A stretch of DNA of 64,000 nucleotides. It comes from Streptomyces venezuelae (lineage in GTDB: Bacteria; Actinomycetota; Actinomycetes; Streptomycetales; Streptomycetaceae). A program made the translations under genes and the position numbers. Location of the stretch: assembly GCF_008642355.1 (NCBI RefSeq), contig NZ_CP029193.1:4736001-4800000 (forward strand). Direction: 5' to 3'. The notes below the pieces were generated by a model. That model saw only the letters and a program-made list of their open reading frames with translations. It was not told the origin of the DNA and searched no databases. This document shows, in pieces, positions 1 through 8,169 of this stretch (position 1 is the first letter of the stretch; each line of letters begins with the position of its first letter).

Positions 1-919
1 TGCGCGCCTGATTCGCAGCTGTCTTGGCGGTGTCGTCGGCCGTTCCTGCCGCGATCTTGCGTGAGCTCTGCTGCAGAGCCTTGATCGCCTTACCGGCCTT
101 GATCCCCTGACGGGCCAACTTGAGGGCGCCGAGGTCCATGAGGACGTCGAACCATGAACCGTTCCCGGTTGCGGCCTGCAAGAGGTGAATTCCGGCGACG
201 ATACCGGTCAGGATGAGCGCGACGACGCCGAGTCCAGGGAAAAGCAGTGCTGCCATACCCAGCGCTGTGGCGGCCCAGCTCAGGGCGTCAGCCAGGGTGC
301 TGAGCCAGTCGAGATCTCCGATCGCCGCCTTGACGTCATTCCACCAACTGTCTTCCATGTCGTCGTCGATGGACTTGCGGATCTTGCCGGCGTAGTGGCT
401 CGCACGTTCGTCGTAATCCCCGGCCGCGGAGTTGAGACGCCTGCGGGCGTCCGACAGGTCTTCTTTGGCCTTCTTGAGGGCGGGGTCCTCGGAGTCGGAA
501 CCCTTGTCGTCCTTCTTGTCCTTCTCTTCGCCGTCCTTGGCCTTCTTGTCGTCGTCCGGCTTGTTCTCGTGCGCATCGATGATGCGCTGGGCTTCCTTGG
601 CGTCGTCGAGAGCCTTGTCCGCCCGCTTCTGGAAGCCTTCCAAGTCCTCGGCCCAGCCGGACAGATGGTTCTTGACTTCGCGGTAGCGGTCCTCTGCCTC
701 GTCGAGCTTGCGGCCGAGCCCACGGGCGTCCTCAGCCAGTTTGTCCGCGTACTGGCCTTTGAGGTTGTCGGCATCGGCCATGGCGGTGAGCGCGGCCGCC
801 TGCGTGCGCAGGTACTCGGCAATCTTCTTCATATGCTTGACCTGACCGCGGACCCCCTCGGGATCGCCCGGTACGGGATCGCTCTCGCGCAGTGGTTGCC
901 AGTCCTTGGGCCGTGCCAT
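1..919 (-). CDS. Large LXG/Rhs-type putative secreted protein, N-terminal 306 residues (partial)
   Basis: The reading frame opens with ATG at 919 (MARPKDW...) and stays open to the left edge, so stop and C-terminus lie outside the window. Residues about 20-170 are highly charged and predicted helical, with a Lys/Asp-rich stretch around 120-140, like the N-terminal helical domain of LXG/WXG-type substrates. Around residues 195-250 comes a hydrophobic part (WAATALGMAALLFPGLGVVA) followed by an amphipathic segment. In Streptomyces this arrangement is usual at the start of long polymorphic-toxin or Rhs proteins; that is family knowledge, and the toxin domain itself is not visible here. The gene follows the WXG100-like gene by 42 bp on the same strand, a typical chaperone/partner plus substrate pair. 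Confidence 0.75.
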   Translation of the reverse strand, partial: MARPKDWQPLRESDPVPGDPEGVRGQVKHMKKIAEYLRTQAAALTAMADADNLKGQYADKLAEDARGLGRKLDEAEDRYREVKNHLSGWAEDLEGFQKRADKALDDAKEAQRIIDAHENKPDDDKKAKDGEEKDKKDDKGSDSEDPALKKAKEDLSDARRRLNSAAGDYDERASHYAGKIRKSIDDDMEDSWWNDVKAAIGDLDWLSTLADALSWAATALGMAALLFPGLGVVALILTGIVAGIHLLQAATGNGSWFDVLMDLGALKLARQGIKAGKAIKALQQSSRKIAAGTADDTAKTAANQAR

Positions 920-961
920 CTCTCCCCCGAAGCCGTGATCGTGCGCCGCGGCTGTGCCGCG

Positions 962-1258
962 CTACTTGTCCTTCTTCTTGCCAGTTTTTGACAACTGGTC
1001 CTCAAGCTTCTGGAAGGCGTCCCGGGTGCCCTCCACCTGCTTCCCGACTTTCTCGAGGTCTTCGAGAAGCCGTTTGCGGTTCTTGTCCCAGTTGTCGACG
1101 AATTCGCCCATGGCGTCCTTGATATCGGAAGCGCCGACCGCGGTTTTGACGTCGTCCTTCCAATCGTCGAGGTTCTTGAACTCCTTCTCGATGGCATTCA
1201 ATTGTTTCGCCGACTTGTCGAGCAGCTGGAAGTCGACGACCAGGTCGGATCCGGACAT
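962..1258 (-). CDS. WXG100-like small helical protein
   Basis: A 98-residue protein with the size and helix-turn-helix layout of WXG100/ESAT-6 proteins. The turn holds a WXG variant (FVDNWDKN, about residues 53-60), and the C-terminal tail is Lys-rich (KTGKKKDK). There is no signal peptide. WXG100 proteins are usually exported as dimers by type VII (Esx) systems or act as partners for LXG-type substrates. GGAG lies five bases before the ATG. The large LXG/Rhs-like gene follows after 42 bp, so the two are probably one operon. A second, weakly related protein of this kind is encoded at 16096-16446. No EccC-type ATPase is present, so the secretion route is inference. Confidence 0.75.
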   Translation of the reverse strand: MSGSDLVVDFQLLDKSAKQLNAIEKEFKNLDDWKDDVKTAVGASDIKDAMGEFVDNWDKNRKRLLEDLEKVGKQVEGTRDAFQKLEDQLSKTGKKKDK

Positions 1259-1427
1259 GTCACTCCGTGGTTCAGGCTCGGCGTACTGCCTTGTGCGCGC
1301 ACTACTTTGCCATGATCACTCTGGCCTGTAGGTCTCGGTTCCGTGGAAGTCCCGAGGGAGTACGACGGCACGGCACGATTCGGCGTGACCGAATGATCAC
1401 GGCTGCCGTGGGCGCGCCGTAGGACTT

Positions 1428-2763
1428 TCAGCCACGCGCCCTGCGCGAGAAGTCCCCCCGCCCCACCCGCCCCGCAAGCCCATCCTCCGCGTCGTTGCCC
1501 AGCAAGGATCCGTACCCCGTCGCCGCCCACACGCTCGAGTCGGCTTCCGCCTCGAAGTAGGGGATGGGGCGGCCGTCCGGGGGTGCCGTGTCGGTGAGGA
1601 CCTCCGGGGCGCGGCGGGTGCGGATCGCGTGGGCGCAGGCCGTGCAGGGGGTTGAAGAAGCAGAGGGGGAGCGGGTCCGGGGTGCCGGCCAGGGCGTCGC
1701 GGCCCTCCGTGACCAGGGCGAGGACCCCGGCCAGGTCGGGCAGCCCGCGCGCGGAGTCGAGCACCGTGCCTGCGGCGGCGTACGCGTCAAGGGCCCGCTG
1801 GAGGCCCGGCGTCGTCCCGGTGTCCGCCGCCCGCGCCGCCTCCCCGAGCGCGAGGACCTCCGCCTCCGCGCGGCGGCGCAGTTCGGCCTCGTCGGCGGCG
1901 CGTGCCGCGGCGAAGACGGCCTGGGGGAGGGCGAAGGGGGCGGCGGCCGATCCGGCGTGGCGGCGGCGTGCGGAACGTACGAGGAAGGCCGCTGGGAGCG
2001 CGAGGGCGAGCGCGGGGATCGCGACGGCGGCGATGAGGGGCCAGGAGGGGCCGCCGCGGTCCTCTCGGCGGCCGTCCGGGTCGCCGTCCCCGGCCAGGCT
2101 CTCGTCCAGCTTCTTCCTCTCCTTCTCGTACTCCGCCGTGCCGTTGCCCCGCTCGATCACCGTCACGGCCTCGGCGGTCAGGTCCGCGAGGCTCGCGTCG
2201 TCGAGTTCGTCCATGAGGCCGACCGCGTCGGCGGCGTCCTCGGCCTGGTGCGCCTCGCCGGGCCACTCGTGGCCGCGGATCGAGTCGGGGAACTCGCCGT
2301 CGGTGGTGAGGAGGATGAGGTCGTCGTCCGGTGGAGCGTCGACGTCCGTCGCGGGCCTGCCGTCCGCCGAGGGGGCGCGGTCGGCGCCGTCCTTGAGACG
2401 GTCGCGTACGACGCCCGCGAGCGTGTCCGCGTCCCCGTTGTACGCATCTCCCTTGGCCAGCGGTACGAGGACGACCTTGATGGGCAGACCTGTGGCCTCG
2501 ATCTGCCGGACGAGTTCCTTCTGGCGGGCCGGGGGCACGGCGGACGCGGCGTACGAAGGGTCGACGTACACCGGGGATTTCGTCAGGGCCCGGGCGATCG
2601 CCTTGCCGGGGGCGGGCGGGGCGGCTGGAGCGGCGAGCACGGGTCCGGCGGACGTCAGGAGGGCGAGAACGGCGGTGCCGGTGATCAGCGCGGCGGCTCC
2701 GGACGCCCCCACCGGGCGGCGACGCGCGGGCGAAGCGGTCGGACGGTTCGGGTCACTGGACAC
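1428..2763 (-). pseudogene. Membrane protein with one PVYV-type domain, frameshifted near the 3' end
   Basis: The GTG start at 2763 overlaps the stop of the upstream gene by 11 bp, so translation is coupled. Residues 1-375 are one frame: signal or anchor segment (about 20-48), one extracytoplasmic alpha/beta domain (about 58-200, containing SPVYVDPSY), a membrane helix (about 241-262) and a cytoplasmic helical part ending LCFFNPLHG. At 1638-1647 the natural sequence changes frame: the next frame gives CTACAHAIRTRRAPEVL and then YFEAEADSSVWAATGYGSL, stopping at 1428. The upstream paralogue has about 21 residues between NPLHG and its CxxC motif that are missing here. The original frame instead reads on to a stop at 1198, inside the next gene. 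Either a disabled or altered C-terminus or an assembly error; see findings. Confidence 0.7.
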
Positions 2764-5386
2764 CGGCGTACTCCCGTACCTGGCGGATGAGTTGTGGAAC
2801 GCCCTTGCGCGCGGCGGGCATCGGTCCCGCGGCGTCCTCGTACGGGACGCGACCCGCGCCGCGTCGGCCCCCGGGCGCCGGCAGCGTGAGGCGGCGCGTG
2901 TGGGCGAGGTCCGGCCGCTCGGTGACGAAGGCGCGGCAGGCGTCGCAGACGGGGATGGTGCGGCGCCGGCTGTCCTCCGGCGCGTACCGCGCGTCGCGCC
3001 AGCCGGTGGCGGGGCCGTGCAGCGGGTTGAGCGCGCAGCAGGGCTTGTCGGTGTCGCGGTTCGCGAGCGCGGCGCGGCCCATGCGGGCGAGAGTGACGGC
3101 GGCGGCGAGGTCGGCGGCCGGTACATCGTCGTCCACGCGCCCGTCGGGCCCGTCGGCGTCCCGGTCGGCGAGCAGGGTGGCGGTGTCGAGGCAGTCCCAC
3201 ACGCGGGTGCGCAGAGCTGAGGGCAGCGCGGCGTCCGGGTCGAACTCGCGGGACAGAGCGGCGAGTTCCTCCTGGGCGGTGCGGCGGAGGTAGGAGGGGG
3301 AGGGGTCGGTCGGGGCGTCGAAGCCGACGAGCGTCCTGCTCCTCCCCGCGGTCCCTCGGCCATTTCCGGCCCCTCGGCCGCTCCCGGTCCCTCGGCCATT
3401 TCCGGTCCCTCGGCCGTTCCCGGTCCCTCGGCCGTTCCCGGTCCCCCGGCCACTCTCGGGCCCTACGCCACTCCCGGGCCTAGGCCCGGCTCCGGCTTCG
3501 GGCCAGGGTCGGATGAGGCGGATGCCCGCGGCCGCGGGACGCAGCCCCGGCACCGTACGCCCCAGGATCCCGAGGACGCCCGCGACCACGCCGAAGACGA
3601 TCACGGCCGCGATCGCGCCCACCAGCAGGCCGGGCCAGAAGTCGGTGCTGAAGAGGCGGGGCAGGGCGGTGTCCTCGACAGGGTCGGGTGCGTCGGTGCC
3701 GATCGACGACGTCTCGGGGGTGTCCGTGCGGGGCGAGTCGTCGAGGAACGTCAGGAGCCTGCCGAGGCGTTCGCCCAGCCGGTGGTCTTCGGAACGCTCG
3801 TCCGACGCGTCGTAGCTGATGCCGTCGGGCAGGTCGAGGGCGACGCGGTTCGCGTCGATGCGCACGTCGTACGTGACGACGTCGATGTCTCCCGAGAGGG
3901 GATCGGCGACGACGTACACGCCGGACCTGCCGAGCCCGCGCTGGACCGCGTCGGCGAAGGCCTCGGGGTCGCCGGCGGACTCGTCCTCGGGCATCTGGGG
4001 CACGAGGACGAGGTATACGGAGCCGTAGTCGGCGTCCTTCATGCGGGAACGGAGGCCGTCGAGCTGCCGGTCCGTGAGGGGCCGAGGGCTCTCGGGGTCG
4101 CTGTAGACCGGGTCGCGGCGCAGCCCGTCGGTGACGCGGTCGACGCGTGATGCCATGTCGGCGGCGGTGGGCGGGGGCGAGGCGCTGGAGGTGGTCTCGT
4201 CGAAGAGAGCGGTGGCGGTGAGGGCGACGGCCGCGGCGAGGACGAGGGCGAGGGCGGCTTCGGTCCAGTGGGGCAGGCGGGTCCGGGTCCGGGGCTGAGG
4301 CCGGGTCCGGTTCCAGTTCCAGCTACGGGTTCGGGGCCGTGACTGGGGCTTGGCGGTTCCCTCCTCCCCCTTGCTCAGAGAGACGACGTCGACGGCGGAT
4401 GTCCGCGGCTGTCGGCGCCGCCACCACCGGCGTACGTAGGGGGAGATCAGCAGGACGAGCAGCGGGAGCCCGGTCAGCGCGATGCCGGTGAGGAAGGACT
4501 GGTTGCGGCGGTCGGTGGGACCGATGTGCAGCTCGTCGGGCTCCTCGCCGCGTTCGTCGCCGCTCGCGCCGTGTGACCCGTACTTCTCGCGGGCGGCCTC
4601 CGCCCGCTGCGCGGCCTTCTCCGGACCCATCGCGACGACGTCGGCGAACCGCTCGAAGCTGAGCAGGGGCCCGGCGTCGTACGGGAGTTCATGGAGCTGG
4701 ACCGACCAGGCGTCCTCGGCGGGCGCGCGTACACCGAAGGCGACGGCCTGGGAGACGGAGTGCTCATCGATGAGCACGTACAGCCCGTCCCGCCCGAGTC
4801 GGTCGTGCACGGCACCGAGCAACGCCTTGCTCTCCATGCTCGCCCCGGGTTCCGGCATCACGAGCACGTAGGTCCGCACACCGGTCCGCCTGGTGACGCC
4901 CTCGGCGATCCGCGCGTAATCGGGGGCGGTGGAGCGGGGAACGGCGCGGGGGAGCTGGTCGGTGACGTAGACGGGGTTCTCGCGGAGGTGAGCGGCGAGG
5001 ACGGCGGCCTGGGTGGACGCGTGCGGGGGTGGGCTGGGGGCGGCGAGGGCGGGAGCGGCTGTGAGGAAGGGGAGGAGAAGGAGAAGGGGAAGCAGGAGGG
5101 AAAGCAGGTGGGGAAGGGGGGTGAGGAGGGTGGCGGGCCCGGCGGCCGGGGGGCGGGGGTGACGGCGCCCGGCGCGGGGCCCGCTCTCCGCGCGCAGCGG
5201 GGCGCCGCCTCGGCCACGGTGAGCGGCCCTCGCTTCGTCACGCAGGGAACTCCGCACTCCGGTGCCCCGAGCAGTGACAGCTCCCTCGCCCCGGGCGTTC
5301 CCCATCCCGTTGCCGTGGCGAACCGGACCACCCCACGCGAGCTCCACGCCCTCCGCCTCCACGGCCACAGCGTCCCCCTCGTTCAT
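2753..5386 (-). CDS. Membrane protein with two PVYV-type extracytoplasmic domains and a C-terminal Cys motif
   Basis: Taking ATG 5386, the product has 877 residues. It looks like two units joined. Unit 1 has a hydrophobic export segment (about 88-116), a domain at about 133-255 (ENPVYVTDQ ... TYVLVMPEPG ... GLYVLIDE) and a helix at 298-317. Unit 2 has a helix (375-395), a domain at about 410-545 (DPVYSDPES ... VYLVLVPQMP ... GVYVVADP), a helix (583-608), a six-residue Gly/Arg/Thr/Asn repeat (646-682) and a cytoplasmic part with CCALNPLHG and VCDACR, which could hold a metal. The domain pattern recalls TPM-type domains, but I cannot assign it with certainty. The downstream gene carries a third copy. 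The start is uncertain: the export segment lies more than 85 residues in and no clear ribosome site precedes 5386, so a later GTG is possible. Confidence 0.7.
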   Translation of the reverse strand: MNEGDAVAVEAEGVELAWGGPVRHGNGMGNARGEGAVTARGTGVRSSLRDEARAAHRGRGGAPLRAESGPRAGRRHPRPPAAGPATLLTPLPHLLSLLLPLLLLLPFLTAAPALAAPSPPPHASTQAAVLAAHLRENPVYVTDQLPRAVPRSTAPDYARIAEGVTRRTGVRTYVLVMPEPGASMESKALLGAVHDRLGRDGLYVLIDEHSVSQAVAFGVRAPAEDAWSVQLHELPYDAGPLLSFERFADVVAMGPEKAAQRAEAAREKYGSHGASGDERGEEPDELHIGPTDRRNQSFLTGIALTGLPLLVLLISPYVRRWWRRRQPRTSAVDVVSLSKGEEGTAKPQSRPRTRSWNWNRTRPQPRTRTRLPHWTEAALALVLAAAVALTATALFDETTSSASPPPTAADMASRVDRVTDGLRRDPVYSDPESPRPLTDRQLDGLRSRMKDADYGSVYLVLVPQMPEDESAGDPEAFADAVQRGLGRSGVYVVADPLSGDIDVVTYDVRIDANRVALDLPDGISYDASDERSEDHRLGERLGRLLTFLDDSPRTDTPETSSIGTDAPDPVEDTALPRLFSTDFWPGLLVGAIAAVIVFGVVAGVLGILGRTVPGLRPAAAGIRLIRPWPEAGAGPRPGSGVGPESGRGTGNGRGTGNGRGTGNGRGTGSGRGAGNGRGTAGRSRTLVGFDAPTDPSPSYLRRTAQEELAALSREFDPDAALPSALRTRVWDCLDTATLLADRDADGPDGRVDDDVPAADLAAAVTLARMGRAALANRDTDKPCCALNPLHGPATGWRDARYAPEDSRRRTIPVCDACRAFVTERPDLAHTRRLTLPAPGGRRGAGRVPYEDAAGPMPAARKGVPQLIRQVREYAGVQ
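3341..3451 (-). repeat. In-frame 18-bp tandem repeat (GRGTGN)
   Basis: About six degenerate copies of an 18-bp unit encode GRGTGN-type hexapeptides (residues about 646-682) in the long membrane protein. They form a flexible linker between the last membrane helix and the Cys-containing cytoplasmic part. Copy number in such repeats often varies between strains. Confidence 0.85.
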
Positions 5387-5746
5387 TCGCCGCACTTTAC
5401 TGTCGCGACGGACGGAGGACCATGGGTGGTGGGGAGGGCGGTGTGAGGGTGGCGTGCGGGTGCCGGGACGGCGTACTGAGCAGGAACGAACAGCCCCGAT
5501 CGTGGCCCCGATCACGCCCCGACCACCGTCGGTGGGACACGAAAACGGAACGGTCGGCGGCGGGCGGCGGGCGGCGGGACAGGCACCACGCTGCGGGATG
5601 CGGGGGCGTCCGCGTCCACCCGGAGGCGCGGCCCAACTGCCACTCTCGTCGAGACCCCAACCCCAACACCAACACCCACGCCCACGCCAACATTCGGAAC
5701 GAGAATTCCCGCGCGGCGTCCGCCCGGCATCCCACATGATGGCCCG
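5387..5746. other. Divergent intergenic region with simple-sequence tracts
   Basis: There is no convincing gene. The stretch separates the minus-strand membrane-protein genes from the plus-strand DinB gene, so it should hold both promoters, but no clear -35/-10 pair stands out. It contains about three copies of the heptamer GGCGGGC (around 5558-5580) and an imperfect C/A-rich hexamer tract (around 5647-5692). All frames across it look like compositional shadows. Confidence 0.6.
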
Positions 5747-6304
5747 ATGCCGCCCGAAGAGACCCCCACCCCCGCCCCCGCCCCACAGCCCACCCCCCGC
5801 AGAACCGACCCCCCGCACGCCGCCGCCGACGAACGCGCCTCGCTCACCGCCTTCCTCCAGTACCAGCGCGAGACGCTCGCGATGAAGTGCGCGGGGCTGA
5901 CCGCCGAGCAGCTCAAGGAGCGGGCCGTACCGCCCTCGGACATGTCACTGCTCGGGCTCGTCCGGCACCTCGCCGAGGTCGAGCGTTCCTGGTTCCGGAA
6001 CGTGCTGAACGGTGAGGCGGCGCACGCGCACTGGCAGGGCCGGGTCCCGGGGGAGCCCGCCGACTTCGACGTGGCGGACGCGGACCCCGACGAGGCGTTC
6101 GAGACGTGGCACGCGGAGTGCGCCCGCTCCCGCGGCATCGTGGAGGCCCTGAACGGCCCAGGCTCCCTCGACACCACCGTCGACTTCCGCGGCGACACGT
6201 ACTCGCTGCGCTACATCCTCACGCACCTGATCGAGGAGTACGCACGCCACAACGGGCACGCCGACCTGCTCAGGGAGCGGATCGACGGCGCCACCGGCGA
6301 GTAG
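5747..6304 (+). CDS. DinB/DUF664 family protein
   Basis: A 185-residue protein of the DinB-like four-helix bundle type (DUF664 branch, common in Streptomyces). After a Pro-rich leader of about 25 residues come the family motifs: TAFLQYQRETL (helix 1), LLGLVRHLAEVERSW (about residues 68-82, first metal His) and LTHLIEEYARHNGHADLL (about 159-176, the other His residues). In this superfamily three His bind a divalent metal, and many members are thiol-dependent transferases or detoxification enzymes; the substrate here is unknown. ATG 5747 is used; a later start inside the Pro-rich leader cannot be excluded. The next gene follows on the same strand after about 100 bp. Confidence 0.88.
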   Translation: MPPEETPTPAPAPQPTPRRTDPPHAAADERASLTAFLQYQRETLAMKCAGLTAEQLKERAVPPSDMSLLGLVRHLAEVERSWFRNVLNGEAAHAHWQGRVPGEPADFDVADADPDEAFETWHAECARSRGIVEALNGPGSLDTTVDFRGDTYSLRYILTHLIEEYARHNGHADLLRERIDGATGE

Positions 6305-6350
6305 ATCCGGGAGCGCGCCCCCGAAACGGCCCCCGTAGGCTGACGGCCGA

Positions 6351-6380
6351 GAACAGCCGAGAACAGCCGAGAACAGCCGG
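6351..6380 (+). repeat. Three tandem copies of a 10-bp unit
   Basis: GAACAGCCGA occurs twice followed by GAACAGCCGG, with the preceding bases adding a further partial copy. It lies between the DinB gene and the next gene, about 26 bp before that gene's start, so it falls in the presumed 5' leader. Confidence 0.85.
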
Positions 6381-6405
6381 ACCGGGGACGGAGAGGGTGC
6401 CAGTC

Positions 6406-7047
6406 ATGGCCCGCTACACAGCACCGCAGACCATCGCGCGCGGCGGCTTCAGCATCAAGGTGCCGGAGACGTGGTGGGAGTTCGACGTGCGCCCCGAGTC
6501 GCGCGACGCGGCGATCCGCCAGATGATCAACGACCGCGTCCGGGCCCGCCCGGAGCTCGCCCCGCACCGGGAGACGTTCGAGGCGTTCCTGCGCAAGGCG
6601 TCGAAGGACGCGTGGCAGTCCGGAGCGCTGTACTGCGGCTGCATGGCGGAGAGCTTCGGCGGCGATACGCCGGTGACGGGCTCGGTGACCGTCTCCCTGG
6701 TCGGTGCCCGCACGCCGGACGGCGACGTCCTCCCCACCGACCCGGACCGCATCGTCGCCCAGCTCGGCGTCCGTGAGGCCAGGCGGGAGGGGGACGCGTG
6801 GCGGAAGGTCGAGACGGTCGACATCCCGGGCGTCGGCCTCGCGGCCCGCACGTACGGCATCGAGGACGTCTCCGTCCCCGGCGACGAGCGCACCATCCGC
6901 GTCGTCCTCATGCAGACCTTCATCCCGGTCCCCGGCCAGGAGGGCAAGGTGGCCCTGGTCTCCGGCAGCAGCCAGCTCCTCGAACTCGCGGACTCGTTCT
7001 TCGACATCTTCGACGCGGTGACTTCTACGTTCCGCTTTGTGGAGTAG
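6406..7047 (+). CDS. Conserved hypothetical protein, soluble, 213 aa
   Basis: I recognise no enzyme family. The sequence begins MARYTAPQTIARGGFSIKVPETWWEF and contains a central segment (residues about 80-115) and a C-terminal segment (about 175-205) compatible with a small alpha/beta fold of the PsbP/Mog1-like kind, in which a 'FSIKVPETW' strand at the start is common. That is a weak resemblance, not an assignment. There is no signal peptide or membrane helix. ATG 6406 is preferred over GTG 6397 because GGAGAGG sits eight bases before the ATG and would be too close to the GTG. It may be co-transcribed with the DinB gene. The 3' end faces the protease gene, with a hairpin region between them. 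Confidence 0.75.
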   Translation: MARYTAPQTIARGGFSIKVPETWWEFDVRPESRDAAIRQMINDRVRARPELAPHRETFEAFLRKASKDAWQSGALYCGCMAESFGGDTPVTGSVTVSLVGARTPDGDVLPTDPDRIVAQLGVREARREGDAWRKVETVDIPGVGLAARTYGIEDVSVPGDERTIRVVLMQTFIPVPGQEGKVALVSGSSQLLELADSFFDIFDAVTSTFRFVE

Positions 7048-7136
7048 AAAGAGCCGCCCTTCGCCATCTTCGCGCCGACCGGAAGCCCCGTGATGCGTGC
7101 ACTTGCTGACGCTGTGTTCGAAAGGGGATGACACGT

Positions 7137-7215
7137 GAGGGGCTGTCGACTTCCCGAAGAATTTCGGGACGGTCAGCCCTCGGTCCGGAGCGCCGCAGAC
7201 TCGCGCCCCGGACCG
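7137..7215. terminator. Hairpins between convergent genes
   Basis: Two stem-loops lie between the ends of the 6406-7047 gene and the protease gene. The first pairs TCCCGAA (7152-7158) with TTCGGGA (7163-7169), extended by an imperfect outer stem (7137-7145 with 7174-7181). The second pairs CGGTCCGG (7181-7188) with CCGGACCG (7208-7215). No U-tract follows, as is usual in Streptomyces terminators. Confidence 0.6.
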
Positions 7216-7223
7216 CGCACGCC

Positions 7224-8090
7224 TCAGCGGCGGTTCATCGCCCGCTTGATCTTCTTCCCCGCCGTCGACTCATCCAGCGTCTTCCACAGCTTCGCCGAGC
7301 TGAGCGACGTGTAGACGCCGGGGGCGCCCTGCGCGCCGCAGCCGTCGCCGTAGGAGACGACGCCGATGAGGATCGGGGCCTCGCGGCCGGGGACCTTGCG
7401 GAAGATGGGGCCTCCGCTGTCGCCCTGGCAGGAGTCCTTCGTCTCGACGCCCGCGCAGAAGTTGACCTTCGCGTCATACTCCTTGTAGCTCGTCCCGCAT
7501 TCGGCGTGGGACAGGATCGGCACCTTCACCTGACGCAGGCGGTCCGGCGTGTGCGTCAGATCCGTGTCCGTGTTGCCCCAGCCCGCGACCGTCGCCTTCT
7601 GGCCCGGTCGGATCAGCGCGTCCGTGCCCTGCGTGGGGAGCGCCACGGGCGAGATGCCGCGGACCGGCTTCTCCAGCTGCAGGAAGGCGACGTCGTACGC
7701 CTCCTTGCCCTTGAGGTAGCGCGGGTGCACGACCACGCCGCCCTTGGCGATGTCGCGTATCTGGCCCTGTCGCGAGGACAGGACCGTGCGGCCCACGGCC
7801 ACCTGGAGCGTCTTCGGCTTCACCGGCTTGCCCGCGTCGTCGACCAGGCAGTGCGCCGCCGTCACCGCCGTGTCGGGAGTGACCAGGCTCGCGCCGCAGA
7901 ACTGGCGGTCGCGCGCACCGCCGGGGCCCTTCTCCAGGACCGCCGTCATGAACGGGTAGGCGTCGTTGGGCACTTCCGTGCCGCCGATGATCGCGTGCGC
8001 TGCGGGGGCCGAGGTGGCGACCATCGCCAGTGCCGCGCCTGTCGCGGCGATACCGGCGGCCATGGAGGACTTGCGCGTGGGGGTTCTCAT
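7224..8090 (-). CDS. Secreted trypsin-like serine protease (S1)
   Basis: A 288-residue preprotein. The signal peptide (about 1-33) ends AHA and is followed at once by IIGGTEV, the N-terminus expected of an active S1 protease. The triad is complete: His80 (TAAHC), Asp133 (YDVAFL) and Ser225 (QGDSGGP). Asp219, six residues before the Ser, corresponds to chymotrypsin Asp189 and predicts cleavage after Arg or Lys. Paired Cys residues suggest disulfides. It should act outside the cell on proteins or peptides. The signal-peptidase site and the zymogen junction seem to coincide, so no separate propeptide is visible. The gene looks monocistronic and converges with the gene ending at 7047. Confidence 0.95.
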   Translation of the reverse strand: MRTPTRKSSMAAGIAATGAALAMVATSAPAAHAIIGGTEVPNDAYPFMTAVLEKGPGGARDRQFCGASLVTPDTAVTAAHCLVDDAGKPVKPKTLQVAVGRTVLSSRQGQIRDIAKGGVVVHPRYLKGKEAYDVAFLQLEKPVRGISPVALPTQGTDALIRPGQKATVAGWGNTDTDLTHTPDRLRQVKVPILSHAECGTSYKEYDAKVNFCAGVETKDSCQGDSGGPIFRKVPGREAPILIGVVSYGDGCGAQGAPGVYTSLSSAKLWKTLDESTAGKKIKRAMNRR

Positions 8091-8169
8091 GGGGGGTTAT
8101 GTCTCTTTCGTGCGTCCGTGTGAGAGGAATGACGAATCACTGGAGAGAGGGGGAATGCGTGCGAAGGGT

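Noticed and set aside
3341..3451. Regular repeats that could suggest a CRISPR array
   Set aside because: The 18-bp units have no spacers and are in frame within a membrane-protein gene.
5397..5786. Small frames in the divergent region before the DinB gene
   Set aside because: They consist of Arg/Pro/Gly from simple-sequence tracts and lack codon bias and ribosome sites.
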